Below, one piece after another: positions 22,954 to 34,800 of a stretch of DNA of 49,481 nucleotides (the first letter of the stretch is position 1; every line of letters starts with the position of its first letter). A model generated the notes under the pieces. That model made no database searches. It was not told the origin of the DNA and worked only from the letters and a program-made list of their open reading frames with translations. Both the position numbers and the translations under genes were made by a program. This DNA is from Haplomitrium mnioides (taxonomy: Eukaryota > Marchantiophyta > Haplomitriopsida > Calobryales), in contig JBNGIS010033817.1 of NCBI GenBank assembly GCA_049999725.1, positions 1 to 49,481 of the forward strand, written 5' to 3'.

Positions 22954-23589
22954 TAAAAATTATGGTATGTTTTCACAAGAAACTTGTATTTATCATTGAT
23001 AACATTTAGAAGCTCAAAAACTGAAATATACATTAGAATAAGTTATTTTGAAAAAAGTTTGGTAGCACAAACTCTATGCGCGTATAAACAAAGTGTTCTC
23101 TAAAAATTATTTTTTTTTGGGAAAAAAATGGAAAACATGGGAAAATACCCAATTGAAATAGAAGGTAAGGGAATTAGTTTAGAATTGTAAGGCACAAAAA
23201 CCAATAAGACAAAACATTGCATAGATTTCGGAGCTCTTGCTTTAAGTTCAAGAAAGAAGAAAGCATTGTTTTGTAAATGAAAATCCATTAGCACAAAGGT
23301 TGCAGTGGGAATATTTTAGAAGGTTTCAGCAATTAAAAATATTTATAATTTAGAGAATCATATATACAAAGGAGTCATAGTTCAGAATCAAAAAGACAAC
23401 GCATATAGATATTTACTTAAGAGTGTAAACAAGCCATATCTCCACGTTTTTGACAAGATTCTACCAAAGAAAAGGTTTCAAGTTCTATACAAGAGTATTT
23501 TAGCAAAGTAGAATCTAAACTCTACATGATAGTCTTTTTATGTGAAAGCTTGAGGGTTGTATATCAACGTCAGTATGTGGAGAAGACTT

Positions 23590-23850
23590 GAACTTCCACA
23601 AGAAAGTTTATGCGCGCATAGGAATCGGAGCTCAACATATGAAAATTTGACACAAAAGTCTACGCGCACATGGGAATCCGAAGTGAACATCTAGACACTT
23701 GGCAACAAAGACTATGCTGAACCTAGGTTTTACATTCTGCAACAAAATCTTTGCTCGCACAAAGTTTTAAACTTTTGCATCAAAGTCTATATACGCATGG
23801 GGTTCAAACTTCTACAATCGAGTATATGTGCGTTAAAGGTTTTGTTTTGT
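23590..23850. repeat. Left subterminal palindromic repeats of E2
   Basis: Irregular repeats such as AGTTTATGCGCGCATAGGAA, AGTCTACGCGCACATGGGAA and AGTCTATATACGCATGGGG are homologous to the regular 52-bp array at 46880-47212 in E3. The cores are near-palindromes TATGCGCGCATA. Confidence 0.75.
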
Positions 23851-24333
23851 GCAACAAAATCTAGGTATGCTAAAGATTTCATTTTTTGATTCACAATCAA
23901 AAAGTAAAACAGCTACAAAGCTCTACATCTAAGTGAAAGCGTGCTGAAAGTTTCAAGTTTTACATCAAAGTCCTTAAAAGAAAAAAATTAAGTAGTCATT
24001 TTAGGTAGATGCTTCAGCAATACCAAAACATTAAACTCTTCTAGCAAGAAATAAAGAAGGAAAGAATATAGCTACATTTTGGATAAGAAAATATTTTACA
24101 AACCAAATGAAAATATCAACTAAAGATTCAAGTTTCATTCACATAGAATAACAATCAACTTGAAATGATTTACACTAAAAAGTTCAAGGCGGCAAATAAA
24201 TTCAACAAATTCCTTCAAAATATTGTTAGTTACTTTATAAAATAATAATCTTAAATTACAATATAAACTGAAAGTACTTAATATACAATGAGGCTCTTAG
24301 ATGATTTTATTCACTCATGTTGACTTTTTTAGA

Positions 24334-26070
24334 TTAAGCTTCAGAAGATTCATTAGTATTAACACGATTTGCCTCAGTGTTAATATTATTGATTGAATCC
24401 ATTTCAAACACATCAAGATTGATTGCTTTTTGTCTTTTGTACTCAAGCAGATTTGATTTAATGGTAGCTAGAGTGGTTTTTTTCAATTGGTTTTTTTGTG
24501 TGAGAAGAAAATCAAAAGACAAAATTGTGATTTGAATTACATCAAGTACATCAATATGTAGCTTGGATTTGCATTTCCCTTTTGTTGCTGCTATTTTTTC
24601 TAGGAAGTATTGTCAAGAAAATGCATCCTCAACTTTACAAGCAAACCATTGAGCACGTATTCGTTTTGGGTTTGGAGGTTCTTCCTCATCAAATGACAAA
24701 ACTTTGAAGACTTTGGCAATCCAAAACAGTTTACCCTTTGGATCGAGTGATGCAACAACACAAATAGACATTCTAGCTTTCATCTCATGTAGGCTGCCAA
24801 ATTTGTACTTATATATGGTGTTTTGTAATACAATGCCTTCTTACAGTCAAGGTGCTTCATCATAAATTGCTTGATTTGTAGAAATTACATGTTCTACAAG
24901 AGCATCTTTCTAATTCTGTTGAGAATCAAAATGAGAGCCTAAACAAATATTTTGAGAATCATTACAAGTACTTGCCGATTGTGAAGGCGGAAAGGTGAAT
25001 TTTGCTTTGAGTGCTTGTCTTTTTCTTTTAAGAATGTAAGCTGCAATCTTTTGTTGGGAAAAAAAAGTCATTCCACCATTGAAAATGAGAATCTATAAAG
25101 AACTTGTAGCGATTCTCACTTATGTTGTCTTTTATTACAAAGATCACTTTCTCGACATCAACTTCTCGTTCTTCCTTTTGAGATGTTTTGATTTCAAAAT
25201 ATGCCTTAAGAGGAATCAACATTGAACTCAAAATTTCTTTGTCCACTTCAGGTATGCACTTGAGTTGACAAATACCATCTAGAGGTAACTAGAATTCATT
25301 TTTTGAAAACTGTTTGCTCCAAATCTTTGTCTTGGAATCATTTAACTGGAACTTGAATTGTTGATTAAAGGTAATATCATGTATCCTTTGAATGAGAGAG
25401 GGACATTGTTGCATAAACATTTAAAAATCCCAAGGTTTCATCAAAAGAGTTACTTGAGTTTTAAGACTATATAATAACTGTAGCGCCCTGCTAAGACTCA
25501 TAATCATGAAAGCTTTGATACATTTCAAACATTTCGAGAATTTGTTGAACATTTGATTGATTTGATCATGAGTATAAACAGCCATGAGAAATCCCACCTT
25601 GATTTTTTGGAAAACATTCTTGGCAATAAGAAGACTAAAATATCCAAATAAGATGGAATTCTTGTTCTATCGTGTCGTATTGTCCGATTGAAGATACAAA
25701 GTTGGAGGCAGCGGCTCTTCAAAGTCACATAATATTTTATTGAGCACCGTAATTGTCAAATTGGAATCTCTTCTTAAGTTTCCATAGGCTAAAAAGACCC
25801 TTGAAGAAAGAGCATGATTGAATATTAAGGCACCAACAACATGCACACCTACCAAACAATCTTTATCCATGTTTTTTGGTGGCAAAAGCTAGTGTGGAAT
25901 AGTTGTTTTCTTCTGGTCCATTCCATCAATGACAATTCCCAAGTACTTTTGACCATCAACATAACGTTTTCTTTGATGGTTTACAAGTTTTGTTCTTTCT
26001 TTTATTTGTTGGTCATGATGAGAAAACAGTTGGCAATTTTATTTGATTGCATCATCACAAAGCACGAAAG
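24334..26070 (-). pseudogene. E2 putative transposase, catalytic and C-terminal block (DUF7869-like)
   Basis: Minus-strand blocks in order are: YVDGQKYLGIVIDGMDQKKT (about 25975-25910), VHVVGALIFNHALSSRVFLA (about 25850-25790), LTITVLNKILCDFEEPLPPT, LYLQSDNTTR then a stop, NKNSILFGYFSLLIAKN, FLMAVYTHDQINQMFNKFSK, and a tail ending NTEANRVNTNESSEA at 24334. The motifs DGMDQ, LQxDNTT-ENKN and VGHTxDQIDQ characterise DUF7869-type proteins. Their spaced acidic residues suggest an RNase H-fold transposase; that role is inference. The E3 copy keeps RENKN and VGHTDDQIDQ intact where E2 has a stop and substitutions. E2 has several stops, so the gene is dead. Confidence 0.8.
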
Positions 26071-27540
26071 AGATAAAACATGTGTTGATATTTCAAACTT
26101 CAAAAAGCAACCTCATGATCTAAAAATATTCAAATCAACTTAAGCAAATGTTTGGATTGGTAGAAGGGAAAATTTATAAAAATATTGAAAATAAACTTTA
26201 GTTAATTTAAATATAGGAGAATCTGAAAAACATTCACAATAAGTACTACTTGTCTTTGACTTGAAATAAGCAAGAGTTTTGAAAGGAGTTTTGAAAACTT
26301 GCGTACTGTGAAGGCATGAGATGGTTTGAGATAATTTTAATGAGATTAGAATATTTTCATAGAATGGAATGCACTATGATGAAGTATGGAGAAGATTTAG
26401 AAGTTATTAAAGGAAACTTCGATTTGGTCGATTTTCTTCAATACGTGTAGAATTGAGTACAGAGTAAATTATATTCTTATTAGAAATTTTTAGAAGCTGA
26501 TATTTTAAACAAGGATATAATATTTCTTAAGTAACTAGTAAAATTTTACAGAAGTGAAAAAACTATTGTAAGCCGGAAGTTATAACCGGTCAAAGTTACA
26601 AAAGTGGTATTCAGAAAAGTCAAAACAGAGAGTATCTAAGGACTATAAAATACAAATATTATTATATAGGTAGTAATATTTCTTGACAAGCTTCTCAACG
26701 AGGTATAGTACAGGAGAATTGAATAAGTATTAAGGACTTTATAGAGATTCTTCTAGAATAGACTAAAGAGGAGAAAAGTCAATTTGTTCTTTGGCTTATT
26801 CTTTGAGAGAATTTTGAAGTATTATCTTAGGAATTGTTTGTAGGGACAAATAAATGGCATAAAATTATGGGATCAATTGTTGATATTCTTTGACAAGAGA
26901 CACTCCAAATAAGAAGCTTCTTCTTGAAGAAGAAAACAAAAAGTGGAGATACTTGAGGAGCACTTTTAGGATTCAATAATTTGAGAGATAATCACCATGG
27001 ATTCTTTATCTAGGGTGATAGAATATTTAGTTTTACTTCTAGTAATTATCTAGACTAGTATATAAGGAGGAGGAGAAGAGAGGAGAGGACTTGAGTTTTA
27101 GAATTGGTTTTCATTGTGAGCTTGAGTTTGGACTTTTGGTTTTCATTTTAGATTTGAGACTTGGGAGTGAGTGATATTTGGAGAAGTGCTTGGAGTAGAT
27201 CTTGGAGGAGCTACTTTAAATACTCATTGGAGGGCAAGCACTTAATGAGTAGTGTTTCATAAAGTGAAGAGTGTGTTGAGAGTTAGAAGGGTGAGAGCAA
27301 GAGTGTTTTGTGTGAGAGCATTTGGAGTAAAGAGTTGAGGAATTCCACAATATTTTTGTATTGAGTATTCTTCCTTTGTAGATTTTGTTGTGCATTAATG
27401 ATTGTAGCCACACTTCAACCTATCTCTCATATTCAATGCGCACTCAACATCAAAGTCACATGAGGAGAAACCACCAAAGCCTCTAGCTTCATAGTATAAA
27501 CAACCACAAATGGGAAATTTCAAAGGTAGCTTGGATTCTT
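26071..27540. other. Intron-like segment of the transposase gene, possibly with a solo LTR
   Basis: This AT-rich segment separates the catalytic block (ending about 26070) from the middle block (from 28060). At about 27058-27069 there is a plus-strand TATATAAGGAGG followed by about 350 bp of GAG/TTG-rich sequence ending near TGTAGCCACACTTCA. That is the layout of the TATA-R-U5 part of a plant LTR. TG-starting and CA-ending termini can be found (about 26146 and about 27420), but no target duplication was seen, so a solo LTR is only a possibility. Confidence 0.3.
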
Positions 27541-27559
27541 TGTTTGCAAAGGATTAAAA

Positions 27560-27920
27560 AAACACTAATAGATCCTATGCTCGTATAGGATCAATGGAGA
27601 CAATAATTGATCCTCTGTGCGTAAATGACCAAAAGCAACAACACCAATATCTTGGCTTGCTTTGACTGTTAATGTGATTGGATTTGAAAGAAACAAGAAC
27701 AAATCCTATGTGCGCATAGGATTTGCAAACAACAAAAACAATTCTTGTTATTGTTTATCTAGCAATGGGCTTTTGATTCAAAGCAACAAAAGCAAAACTT
27801 GGTGCAAGACTAAGGTCACCACTAATAGTTAGATCCATTTCCTTGCCTTAATCGACTCTTGACTAGGTTTGGATTCAAACTGAAAGCAAAAAACCCTATG
27901 CGAACATAGATAATGTTCTC
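27560..27920. repeat. Palindromic GCGCAT repeats in a transposase intron
   Basis: Scattered, irregularly spaced copies of an element such as GATCCTATGCTCGTATAGGATC, AATCCTATGTGCGCATAGGATT and AACCCTATGCGAACATAG. They are perfect or near palindromes around TATGTGCGCATA and lie between transposase coding blocks. Confidence 0.7.
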
Positions 27921-28059
27921 ACAACTCAAGTTGCTAAGGTTTATTTTATTGAAATCTCATTTATTGAACAACTTAACAAAAAAAATATCTTTTGGCACTA
28001 AGTTGAGAAAGCATAACATCTCTAGAACTAAGCTTTGAGTCTCTTAAGAAGAGTATTGA

Positions 28060-29260
28060 TTAACCATAGGTTTCAAAAGAGAAGAAATTGGTTACTTTGT
28101 CGGACTTCAAGACGGATTTTTCTCGCAATGATTTTATTTCTTTGCATGTTTCACAAACAACATATCTATTGTGTTTTGGAATTTTAACATTTGGAAAATG
28201 AGTTCTCCAATGTTTTATAAAACCCAAAAAACTAGAAATGCAATCAAGATCATTCTCTTTCAAATAAGTTGTGTAGTAGTTACAAACTGCCCATTTTGTA
28301 AAATTATCGGACAAGTTATAAACTTTGTGAGTGTGCATTCTCTCATAGTATTCCTGAAGAAACTATCCATCCATTCACGCATGAATACTCCTTTAGCAGA
28401 TAATTTTCTATTTCCAAAAATGCCTCTTGTATATATGTTTTTGAGATTTTGAATCCTTTGGATTCTATCATTCCCTAATGATAATATTAATTTGAAGGCT
28501 CTTCTATAGACAATGGTACCACTAGGCGGAGTGAACCGACTGTCAACATTGGAGTCTTTTCTTGGAATTCTGAGTTGCAATATGATATCTTAATTCTTCA
28601 TGCTTTGTCAAAAATACGTTTCTCTTACATTTTTCAAAAAATATGTCTTGCACAACAACAAACAAGTATTTCAACAACATGAATTTCTGAGATAGTCCAT
28701 CATCCTAAGAATCTTGAACATCATCGAGAACATTGTTTGTTTTTTTGAAATAAGTTTAGGAAGGATGAAGACCACCTTGAGGATTGGGAGAACTAGACCA
28801 TGAGGAAATGGAATCTACACCAATATCTTGAACATTAGGAAATGTTTTTTGTAGCATAATTGGTGCCCTTGGCGATGGCTCCAACAAAATGTTGATTGAT
28901 TATGACTCTTTGCAAGAATCATTTCTCAAACTCTTGTCTGAAGATTCTTCCAAAAGAATTTGGTTTCTTAAAGATTTTCTAATATCAATGAGAGGTCCAA
29001 CTTGATTAGAAATCACTCATTGTTTGAGTGGTGTCATCAGTAATAGCAAATCATCTCCAAAATTGAAACTTTCCACAAATTATTTGCTTTTTGTATTTTG
29101 GACAAACACATTTGGATCTTGAATATCAAGATCTTCATGTGATAAAGACAACGAAAGGTCCACAACCATCTGGAAGTTATGAATAGAATGTCTTTTTGTT
29201 GATTTGTTCAAATAATCAAAAGAAAGATTCAACTTCGACTGCTCGACCAGTAAGCAACAA
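28060..29260 (-). pseudogene. E2 putative transposase, middle block
   Basis: On the minus strand a low-complexity Ser/Leu/Asp-rich region comes first (LSLSLSHEDLDIQDPNVFVQ about 29140; ISSWSSSPNPQGGLHPS about 28790). It is followed by a better conserved domain: VYRRAFKLILSLGNDRIQRI, NIYTRGIFGNRKLSAKGVFM, REWMDSFFRNTMRE, KWAVCNYYTTYLKENDLDCI, FIKHWRTHFPNVKIPKHNRY and VVCETCKEIKSLREKSV at about 28130. The W-F...H-P-V-K-I-P-K...C-x2-C pattern is what normally precedes the DUF7869 region in this protein type. A frameshift lies near 28320. The block is bounded by repeat-filled introns on both sides. Confidence 0.7.
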
Positions 29261-29264
29261 AGAT

Positions 29265-29450
29265 TGAATGCCTACAAAAGGTTGAATCTTAGATCTTATG
29301 CAAGCATTGGGTTCCCTCTTTTGATCCTTTGTGCACAACTTGTTCACTTCTTGTTCCTATACGCGTATTGGATTCACTCCTTGACCCTATGCACGCATAG
29401 GGTTCAATCCTCGATCCTATGCAACCATAGGGTTTGCTTGCTCGATCTTT
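29265..29450. repeat. 30-bp palindromic minisatellite in transposase intron 1
   Basis: About five units of 30 bp follow the pattern TTGACCCTATGCACGCATAG plus GGTTCAATCC. Palindromic cores include CTATACGCGTATTGG and CTATGCACGCATAGG. The array immediately follows the first coding exon on the minus strand. Confidence 0.8.
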
Positions 29451-29654
29451 CTAGGTAGAGATTTCTGATTCAACAAACGCCATCTTTTTCCCCAAAATAC
29501 TTGCCATTACACTTGACGCTTTGGATATTTTATCGCTTGCCTCCACAGAACTACAGCTTGAAACAATCTCTAGTTGTCGGCCAAAAGTAACACTTTTATG
29601 CGAACATGAATCTTGAAATTCTAACCTCTTTTTGCCTTTGAAAACTCCAGCCAT
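29451..29654 (-). pseudogene. E2 putative transposase, N-terminal exon
   Basis: A minus-strand open frame starts with ATG at 29654: MAGVFKGKKRLEFQDSCSHK, then SVTFGRQLEIVSSCSSVEAS, basic then Ser-rich. It is the first ATG after a minus-strand TATA box at 29832-29841, about 180 bp upstream, and it runs straight into the intron array. There is no recognisable domain; the basic start could be a nuclear or DNA-binding signal. Assignment to the transposase gene rests on strand, order and position. The splice donor is not certain. Confidence 0.55.
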
Positions 29655-29831
29655 TGATAAATACTAGTAAAAAATTAACTATTTAAAGGAACTATTTTAA
29701 CAAGTATTCTCAACTTCTAGCGGCCTAACTAGAATATGTGTTTTTGAGGAAAATTTCACAAAACGACAAAATTGTGAATTTGTTGTGAAGAAAATGAAAA
29801 AAAAGAAATCGGAAAAATGAAAACAAGCAAT

Positions 29832-29841
29832 GTTTTATATA
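29832..29841 (-). promoter_or_regulatory. TATA box for the putative transposase gene
   Basis: GTATATAAAA on the minus strand, about 180 bp upstream of the ATG at 29654. Confidence 0.6.
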
Positions 29842-29930
29842 CTAACTTTTTTCTTACACCACACAAACTTACGTGTCAAGAGCTTCGCGAATCATTTTTT
29901 TTGTGGGAAAATGCATTTTTTAAATTTTCG

Positions 29931-29940
29931 GTATAAAAGG
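29931..29940 (+). promoter_or_regulatory. TATA box for the ParB/methyltransferase gene
   Basis: GTATAAAAGG on the plus strand, about 180 bp upstream of the ATG at 30121. Confidence 0.65.
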
Positions 29941-30120
29941 AGCAAACAATAAAAAAAAAGTTTCTTTCCATTATCACGAGCTCACTTTTTCGGTTTTTGT
30001 TTTCTTGTCATCATTTTTTTGCAATTTCTTGTTATTTTCTCAATTTTCAGCCTTTTTTCTGTGAACTTTTGTTCGTTAGATTTTTTCCCTTAAAATTTAC
30101 TAGTTTTTACTTTTGAGAAA

Positions 30121-31607
30121 ATGGCATCATATGCCAATGCTTCCAAACCAGCTCAACTGAATCCTTATAGGTATTCAAATGTTTTGAAGGCTCTTGAGCC
30201 ATAAAAACTAGACTACAAATGGCTAGTTTGTTGTGGAACTATAAAAGACATTTATCATCACCTTTACCTTTTTGCTCGTGAAGGTGAAACATTCAATATT
30301 GGTCTTTTGGTCCAAATAACAATGATTTGAGAGGGGTAGAGAGCCTACATTGGGTTGCTTGTGCAGTCAGCGGCGAGCATTACCCTGGTCAAGTCCTCAC
30401 AGAAAAGATTATGCTTCAACGAGATGAAGCCGAGGGACATCTTTACAAATGATTTGCAGACGGCCTTCAACGACGGCAAGGTGAGATTCAAAATTTATTT
30501 TTCATTTGTTTTCTTTTATAAGTTGCTTGGGAGTCCTTGCGCGCATCTCACAAAGGGCTACAGACATTCCATGAACGAGAGCAAGTAGATCCTCAGATAG
30601 GGTCTGAGGAAGACAAGAGCAAGATTTGGAAGTCTGCCATTCAGCAATGCAGAGTCTGTGAGGAAAACAATCACCATTCCATTGGAGAATTTAAACCTTC
30701 CAAAACTTAGAATGGACAACTGGGGGGCCATTCTAGATTAAGAGGTTAAACGAAGACTTTGTAGAGCTTCTTGTACAAAGAATCCTCACAAATAAGTATG
30801 CACACAATTTTTGTATCGTTGTGGTGGATCCAAAGTTTGGGCTGAAAGATAAAGTCAGAGTTCAATATGAGGAACCGTGACAAGTATAGATATGAGATTA
30901 CAAGAGGCAATCAAAATGCTGTCATAAGGCAACTTTTAATCACAAAATATGGAGCGAAAAATCAAATGTTGTCGCTCTGTAGCTACTATATGTACGTGGA
31001 TCTGACACCAACTAAAGCCTGTATTTTTGCAATCAATAACAATTATGACCAACAATATAAGTTGGAAATGACATCAATTCAAAAGGTCGAGTATTGGCAT
31101 CAAAGATACATGGAGAGTGGGATGGTGTCATCCCAAAAATTTAAAAGAGAGTTAGTACTTGAGACTTTGGAGATAAAGCCAAAGTCTACTCTTGAGAAGA
31201 CCGTCACTTCTCAAGGCAATCGATTCTAATTGGCGTTTAGAAGTGGAGAGCTATGGGAGCTGCAATAGAGCATTTTTTTGATGTGGGAGAAGAACACTGT
31301 GAAGGGCTAGAAGCCAAAGCCCAAAGGTTCCTTAAGAATGGAAGACATGAAGTGGACATCGTGGAGGTCCTTTTATGGTCTTCTTGATGAAATAAAAATG
31401 TATGTTTTGAAATGTGTTGAAGTTGGAGAGCTTTCAATTGAAGAAATGTGTCAAGAATTGGAGAGACATAAGGTTTTAGCTATCATGGTGAAGTCTTTTT
31501 GCTCTGAGGTGTATTGCCAAATGTGAAAAGAAGCAAGGATGGAGTATCCCATCCACACCGAACAGTTAAAGATGTCATCATTGTGTTCGAGTTTTGAGAA
31601 ATTATTG
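30121..31607 (+). pseudogene. E2 ParB-like/methyltransferase gene, N-terminal half
   Basis: The start ATG at 30121 (MASYANASKPAQLNPYRYSN) follows the TATA box. Exon 1 has a stop at about 30211 and a frame change near 30330, and ends with a consensus donor AAG|GTGAGA at 30481. After the intron, about 30660-30870 encodes TITIPLENLNLPKLRMDNWG and LNEDFVELLVQRILTNKYAH, then VVVDPKFGLKDKVRVQYEEP. An open frame at 30867-31229 encodes YEITRGNQNAVIRQLLITKY, VDLTPTKACIFAINNNYDQQ, YKLEMTSIQKVEYWHQRY. Helical sequence follows (LDEIKMYVLKCVEVGELSIE) and a donor TTG|GTAGGT at 31608. The GNQN, A-x-x-NN and MTSxxKV features recall the ParB/sulfiredoxin-like fold; this is inference. The next exon is at 43101, after the nested LTR element. 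Confidence 0.65.
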
Positions 31608-31675
31608 GTAGGTGTTTTTTCTTTTTTCAATTTTGTTTCTAAATTTATTCTTAAAGGTTCGACAATCCAAGCTAA

Positions 31676-31813
31676 ACTAGACTCTTGAGTCCATGCTCCC
31701 ATGGACTCTCAAGTCTCTGCTCGTAAGGACTCAAGAGTCTTTGCTTGCAAGGACTCAAGAGCTCATGCAAGCATAGACTCTCAAGAGTCTAAACGTACTT
31801 AGACTCGAGAGTC
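31676..31813. repeat. 24-bp-type palindromic minisatellite in a methyltransferase intron, left part
   Basis: Imperfect units such as GAGTCCATGCTCCCATGGACTC and GAGTCTTTGCTTGCAAGGACTC are inverted-repeat hairpins around CATGxxxxCATG. The array continues at 42863 after the LTR element, which inserted at one of its GAGTC motifs. Confidence 0.85.
31809..31813. repeat. Target site duplication, left copy (GAGTC)
   Basis: GAGTC immediately before the left LTR; identical to 42858-42862. Confidence 0.9.
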
Positions 31814-34800
31814 TGTCAGCCTCGTGGTCGGAGCCTTAACTCTTTTTCGACAGAGTTACCCCCGATTAAGGGCTGACTTAGTGTTTCGGGACCTTTTATG
31901 GGAGGGGCTTTGCACCGAATGGACCCTAACTTCCGCTCACCAGACCGGAATGATTGCGCAACACTCCACAACACCCAAGCACAACCACCATTGCTCACAG
32001 ATGTTGGTCACACCCCTTCTTCAGGCCTTAACCTTGAAAGGTGCCACTTGGAAGATAGGGGCAGATAGAACAGAGCATCCGACTCTTGGCTGCAGTGGTC
32101 TCTTGGGGAGCCCTGGTTGATTTGTGATTGCCTTATGGTCTTGCCCACTAGCCCACAATTGCTTCACAAACCCACCTACTCATACACATCCATTTCTTCA
32201 AGCCACCCACAAAGAGACTGTGAGGATGTTGAACCACTTTGTCTTATAATTCTGAAGTCCAGAACTGGATCCAATCGCTTTGTTATACAAAAGGGAGCAA
32301 GTCCCAACATTCAATTATCACAATTATAATGTGGTTAGTCTTGACTCCCCCTGTCCAGGGTGTCCTCAGGATTGGACAAATGAAATACATGCCTTCTAAA
32401 ACAAAGAATATCACAGAACTACAATAGAACACAAATCTAAACAACACACATAAACAGGAAAACATCGGTACTTGCACACTACCCTGCCAACAACACAATC
32501 TTCTTCCACCTCTCAAGAACCAATCAATCCTCCTTCAACTCCCATCAGCCACTCCAATTCTCCTCCAATTCTTCAGCCACCCAACCTCAGTCAGATATTT
32601 TTTCAACTTCCCTCGCGAGAAACCCTGAATTTACTTCCTCAGGCTTGGAAGAGGATTTCCTTAGCTTCCACCTCTAGAAGACAGTCCCCATGACTGTTGG
32701 CCACCCACTCCACCTTGAGCTTTGACTGGATATTTTATGCAGCGCGCAGGCACTAACACAACCACTCCTCTCTTGGCTCCACTTGAGAATTATGATCAGA
32801 AACGCCCCCAAGCGCCACTAGGATTGATGCTCATGCACAGACGAAGCTGAGACAACCCCAAGACCCCCCTTAGCAGCCTCCTTTCAAATTCACTTGGCGA
32901 TCCACCTCCGAATGCTTGGTTCTCCTGCAACAATGAGTCCACCTGGATTGCCTGAGACTCTTGAGCCCTCACGCTTAGCGATTCTCAGCGCCCCTCCAGT
33001 CCACCTCCACCCCCGCTGGTCTCCTTGCGCGAGTCCACTCCCCACACGTGAATCTTGGCTGGAATCTCTCCTCTCTCCCTTGGTGCCTCTTCCTCTCAAG
33101 TTTGGTCTCCCACTCTCAATTTTGCACGAACAACAACCCCTTCCATCTGGCAGCAATCCCAGCTATACCCCCCATGCAGCGCACGTCTCCCTGCAACAAA
33201 TTCTTGATCAAGATTGACCCGCTCCTCTTTGCTGGATCGGCAGTTTTTCTCATTAGCAACCGTTTCTTGAGAAGCTGACACCTGTCGGTCACCCCACATT
33301 TCACGGGTATCAGCTGAAGCCCCTAGGATCAGAAGAGAAAAATCGTTAGGAAGAATCGTCTGAACCATGTTTTCGCTTTGCAATGCTCTTCCTTGCCAAT
33401 TTTTGATCAGGAACCCTCTTGCTGCTGGTCGTGTTAGCAACCCGTGGCAATCCTGATGTGATTCGATCAAAGTGTCTCGTTGAGCGCAGATCAGCAACTG
33501 AGTCGGAGAGATTTTTCTTGCAAGGAGATTCGAAGAAATGCATTTGGAAATGGATTTGCATGCGTTACCCGATGCATCCCGCGGGCTGCTTCTCAATCGT
33601 CGTCGATTCTCCTCACTGCTGCCCCAACGATCGTTCAAGGACCCCCTGCAAGCCACCATGCTTCCGCAAGCGCTTGCGGACCCCCACAGATCACCACGCG
33701 TCTGCAAATCCCTTCAAAAACCCGCTATTGCTCCTCGGAAGCTTGCCGTCGTTCTTCAGAACATCACCGTCGCTCTTCAGAATCCCACAGGTCGCCATGT
33801 GTCCGCAAATCCTCTTTGGAACTTGCCGTCGCTCTTCGGTACTCCGCCGTCACTCTTCCGAACTTGGTGTTGCTCTTCGGAACTCCACAAGTCGCCACGT
33901 GTTTGTCCGCCATGCCATTTGCCACTGCGCCGTCTGACGATGCCCTGCAAAGGGGTAGGCGGACCGACGCCTTAATCGGACTCTGAAGTTGACCTGCGTT
34001 GACTCTGAGAATCCCTCGGACCCCCTCCAGTTGCCACATCATCCGATACTACGCCGTCCGATGCCGCTTCGCAAAGGGGTAGGTGGACTGACGCCTTGAC
34101 CGGACTCCGAAGTTGACCCGCGCTGACCCTCTTCCCCGAATGCTACGTCATCCGCAAAACAAATCCCTCGTTGAGTAAGAACGGTACCTGTTGCCGCCAT
34201 TTCAGCACCCGCTCACAGTAAGAACTAAGGCGCCCTTTGCTTAACTTTCCCTCCTCTTGACATAAGAACTATAGCGAGCTCTTTTTTGATCCCTTTTGAA
34301 CTTTCCGTGTCACCCCGTCAAACTTTCGTCCTCGCCATTTCCGAAACTATGATATGTCACCCTTTCGGTTGCTGGTTCCTTGCTTCTTCTTCTGGCCAGA
34401 TCGTCGATTTATTGCCCTTTCGGCTGCTGGTTGCTCGCTTCTTCCTCGGGCTGGAACTTTGCTTGATCACCCTTTCAGCCTTCTTCGATCTTGTTCTGGC
34501 CGGACCTGTTATCCCCATTACACCGTTCCTTGATCTTGTTGTGGCCGGATTGTCGCCTGATAACCTTTTTGGCACCCCTCGCTCTTCGTCTGTTCAGACC
34601 TTTGCTATATTGCCGATTTGCAATCTCCTTGTGATAAGAACGATGCGCGCCGCAGACTCCCGTCGAACTTTCAGATTTTACTCTGTCGAACTTTCCCCCG
34701 CCTTGCCGGATCAACGATAGATCGTCATTTTGCCTTTCATTCCTTGGTCTCCGTTTTGGCTTCCCGTCGGATCCCCGTTAAGTGGGCTCCCCACATAGGG

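Larger units (their letters stand above)
29655..30120. promoter_or_regulatory. Bidirectional promoter of the E2 gene pair
   Basis: This is a 466-bp interval between two divergent ATGs (29654 minus, 30121 plus). A minus-strand TATA box GTATATAAAA (29832-29841) and a plus-strand TATA box GTATAAAAGG (29931-29940) are about 90 bp apart. Each lies about 180 bp from its own ATG. Between them are an ACGTGTCA element (about 29871) and a perfect palindrome TTCGCGAA (about 29884-29891). Both leaders are A/T-rich. The symmetry suggests co-regulated expression of the two transposon genes. Confidence 0.7.

Noticed and set aside
25525-25728. Minus-strand frame MTLKSRCLQLCIF… as a separate gene (also 49010-49204)
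   Set aside because: It is an out-of-phase shadow of the DUF7869-type frame; the other phase carries the conserved motifs in both copies.
33096-33975. Overlapping frames of 145-203 codons on both strands
   Set aside because: They lie inside a 4.5-kb LTR, overlap in several phases and strands at once, and are not maintained as open frames in the partner LTR. GC-rich non-coding DNA explains them.
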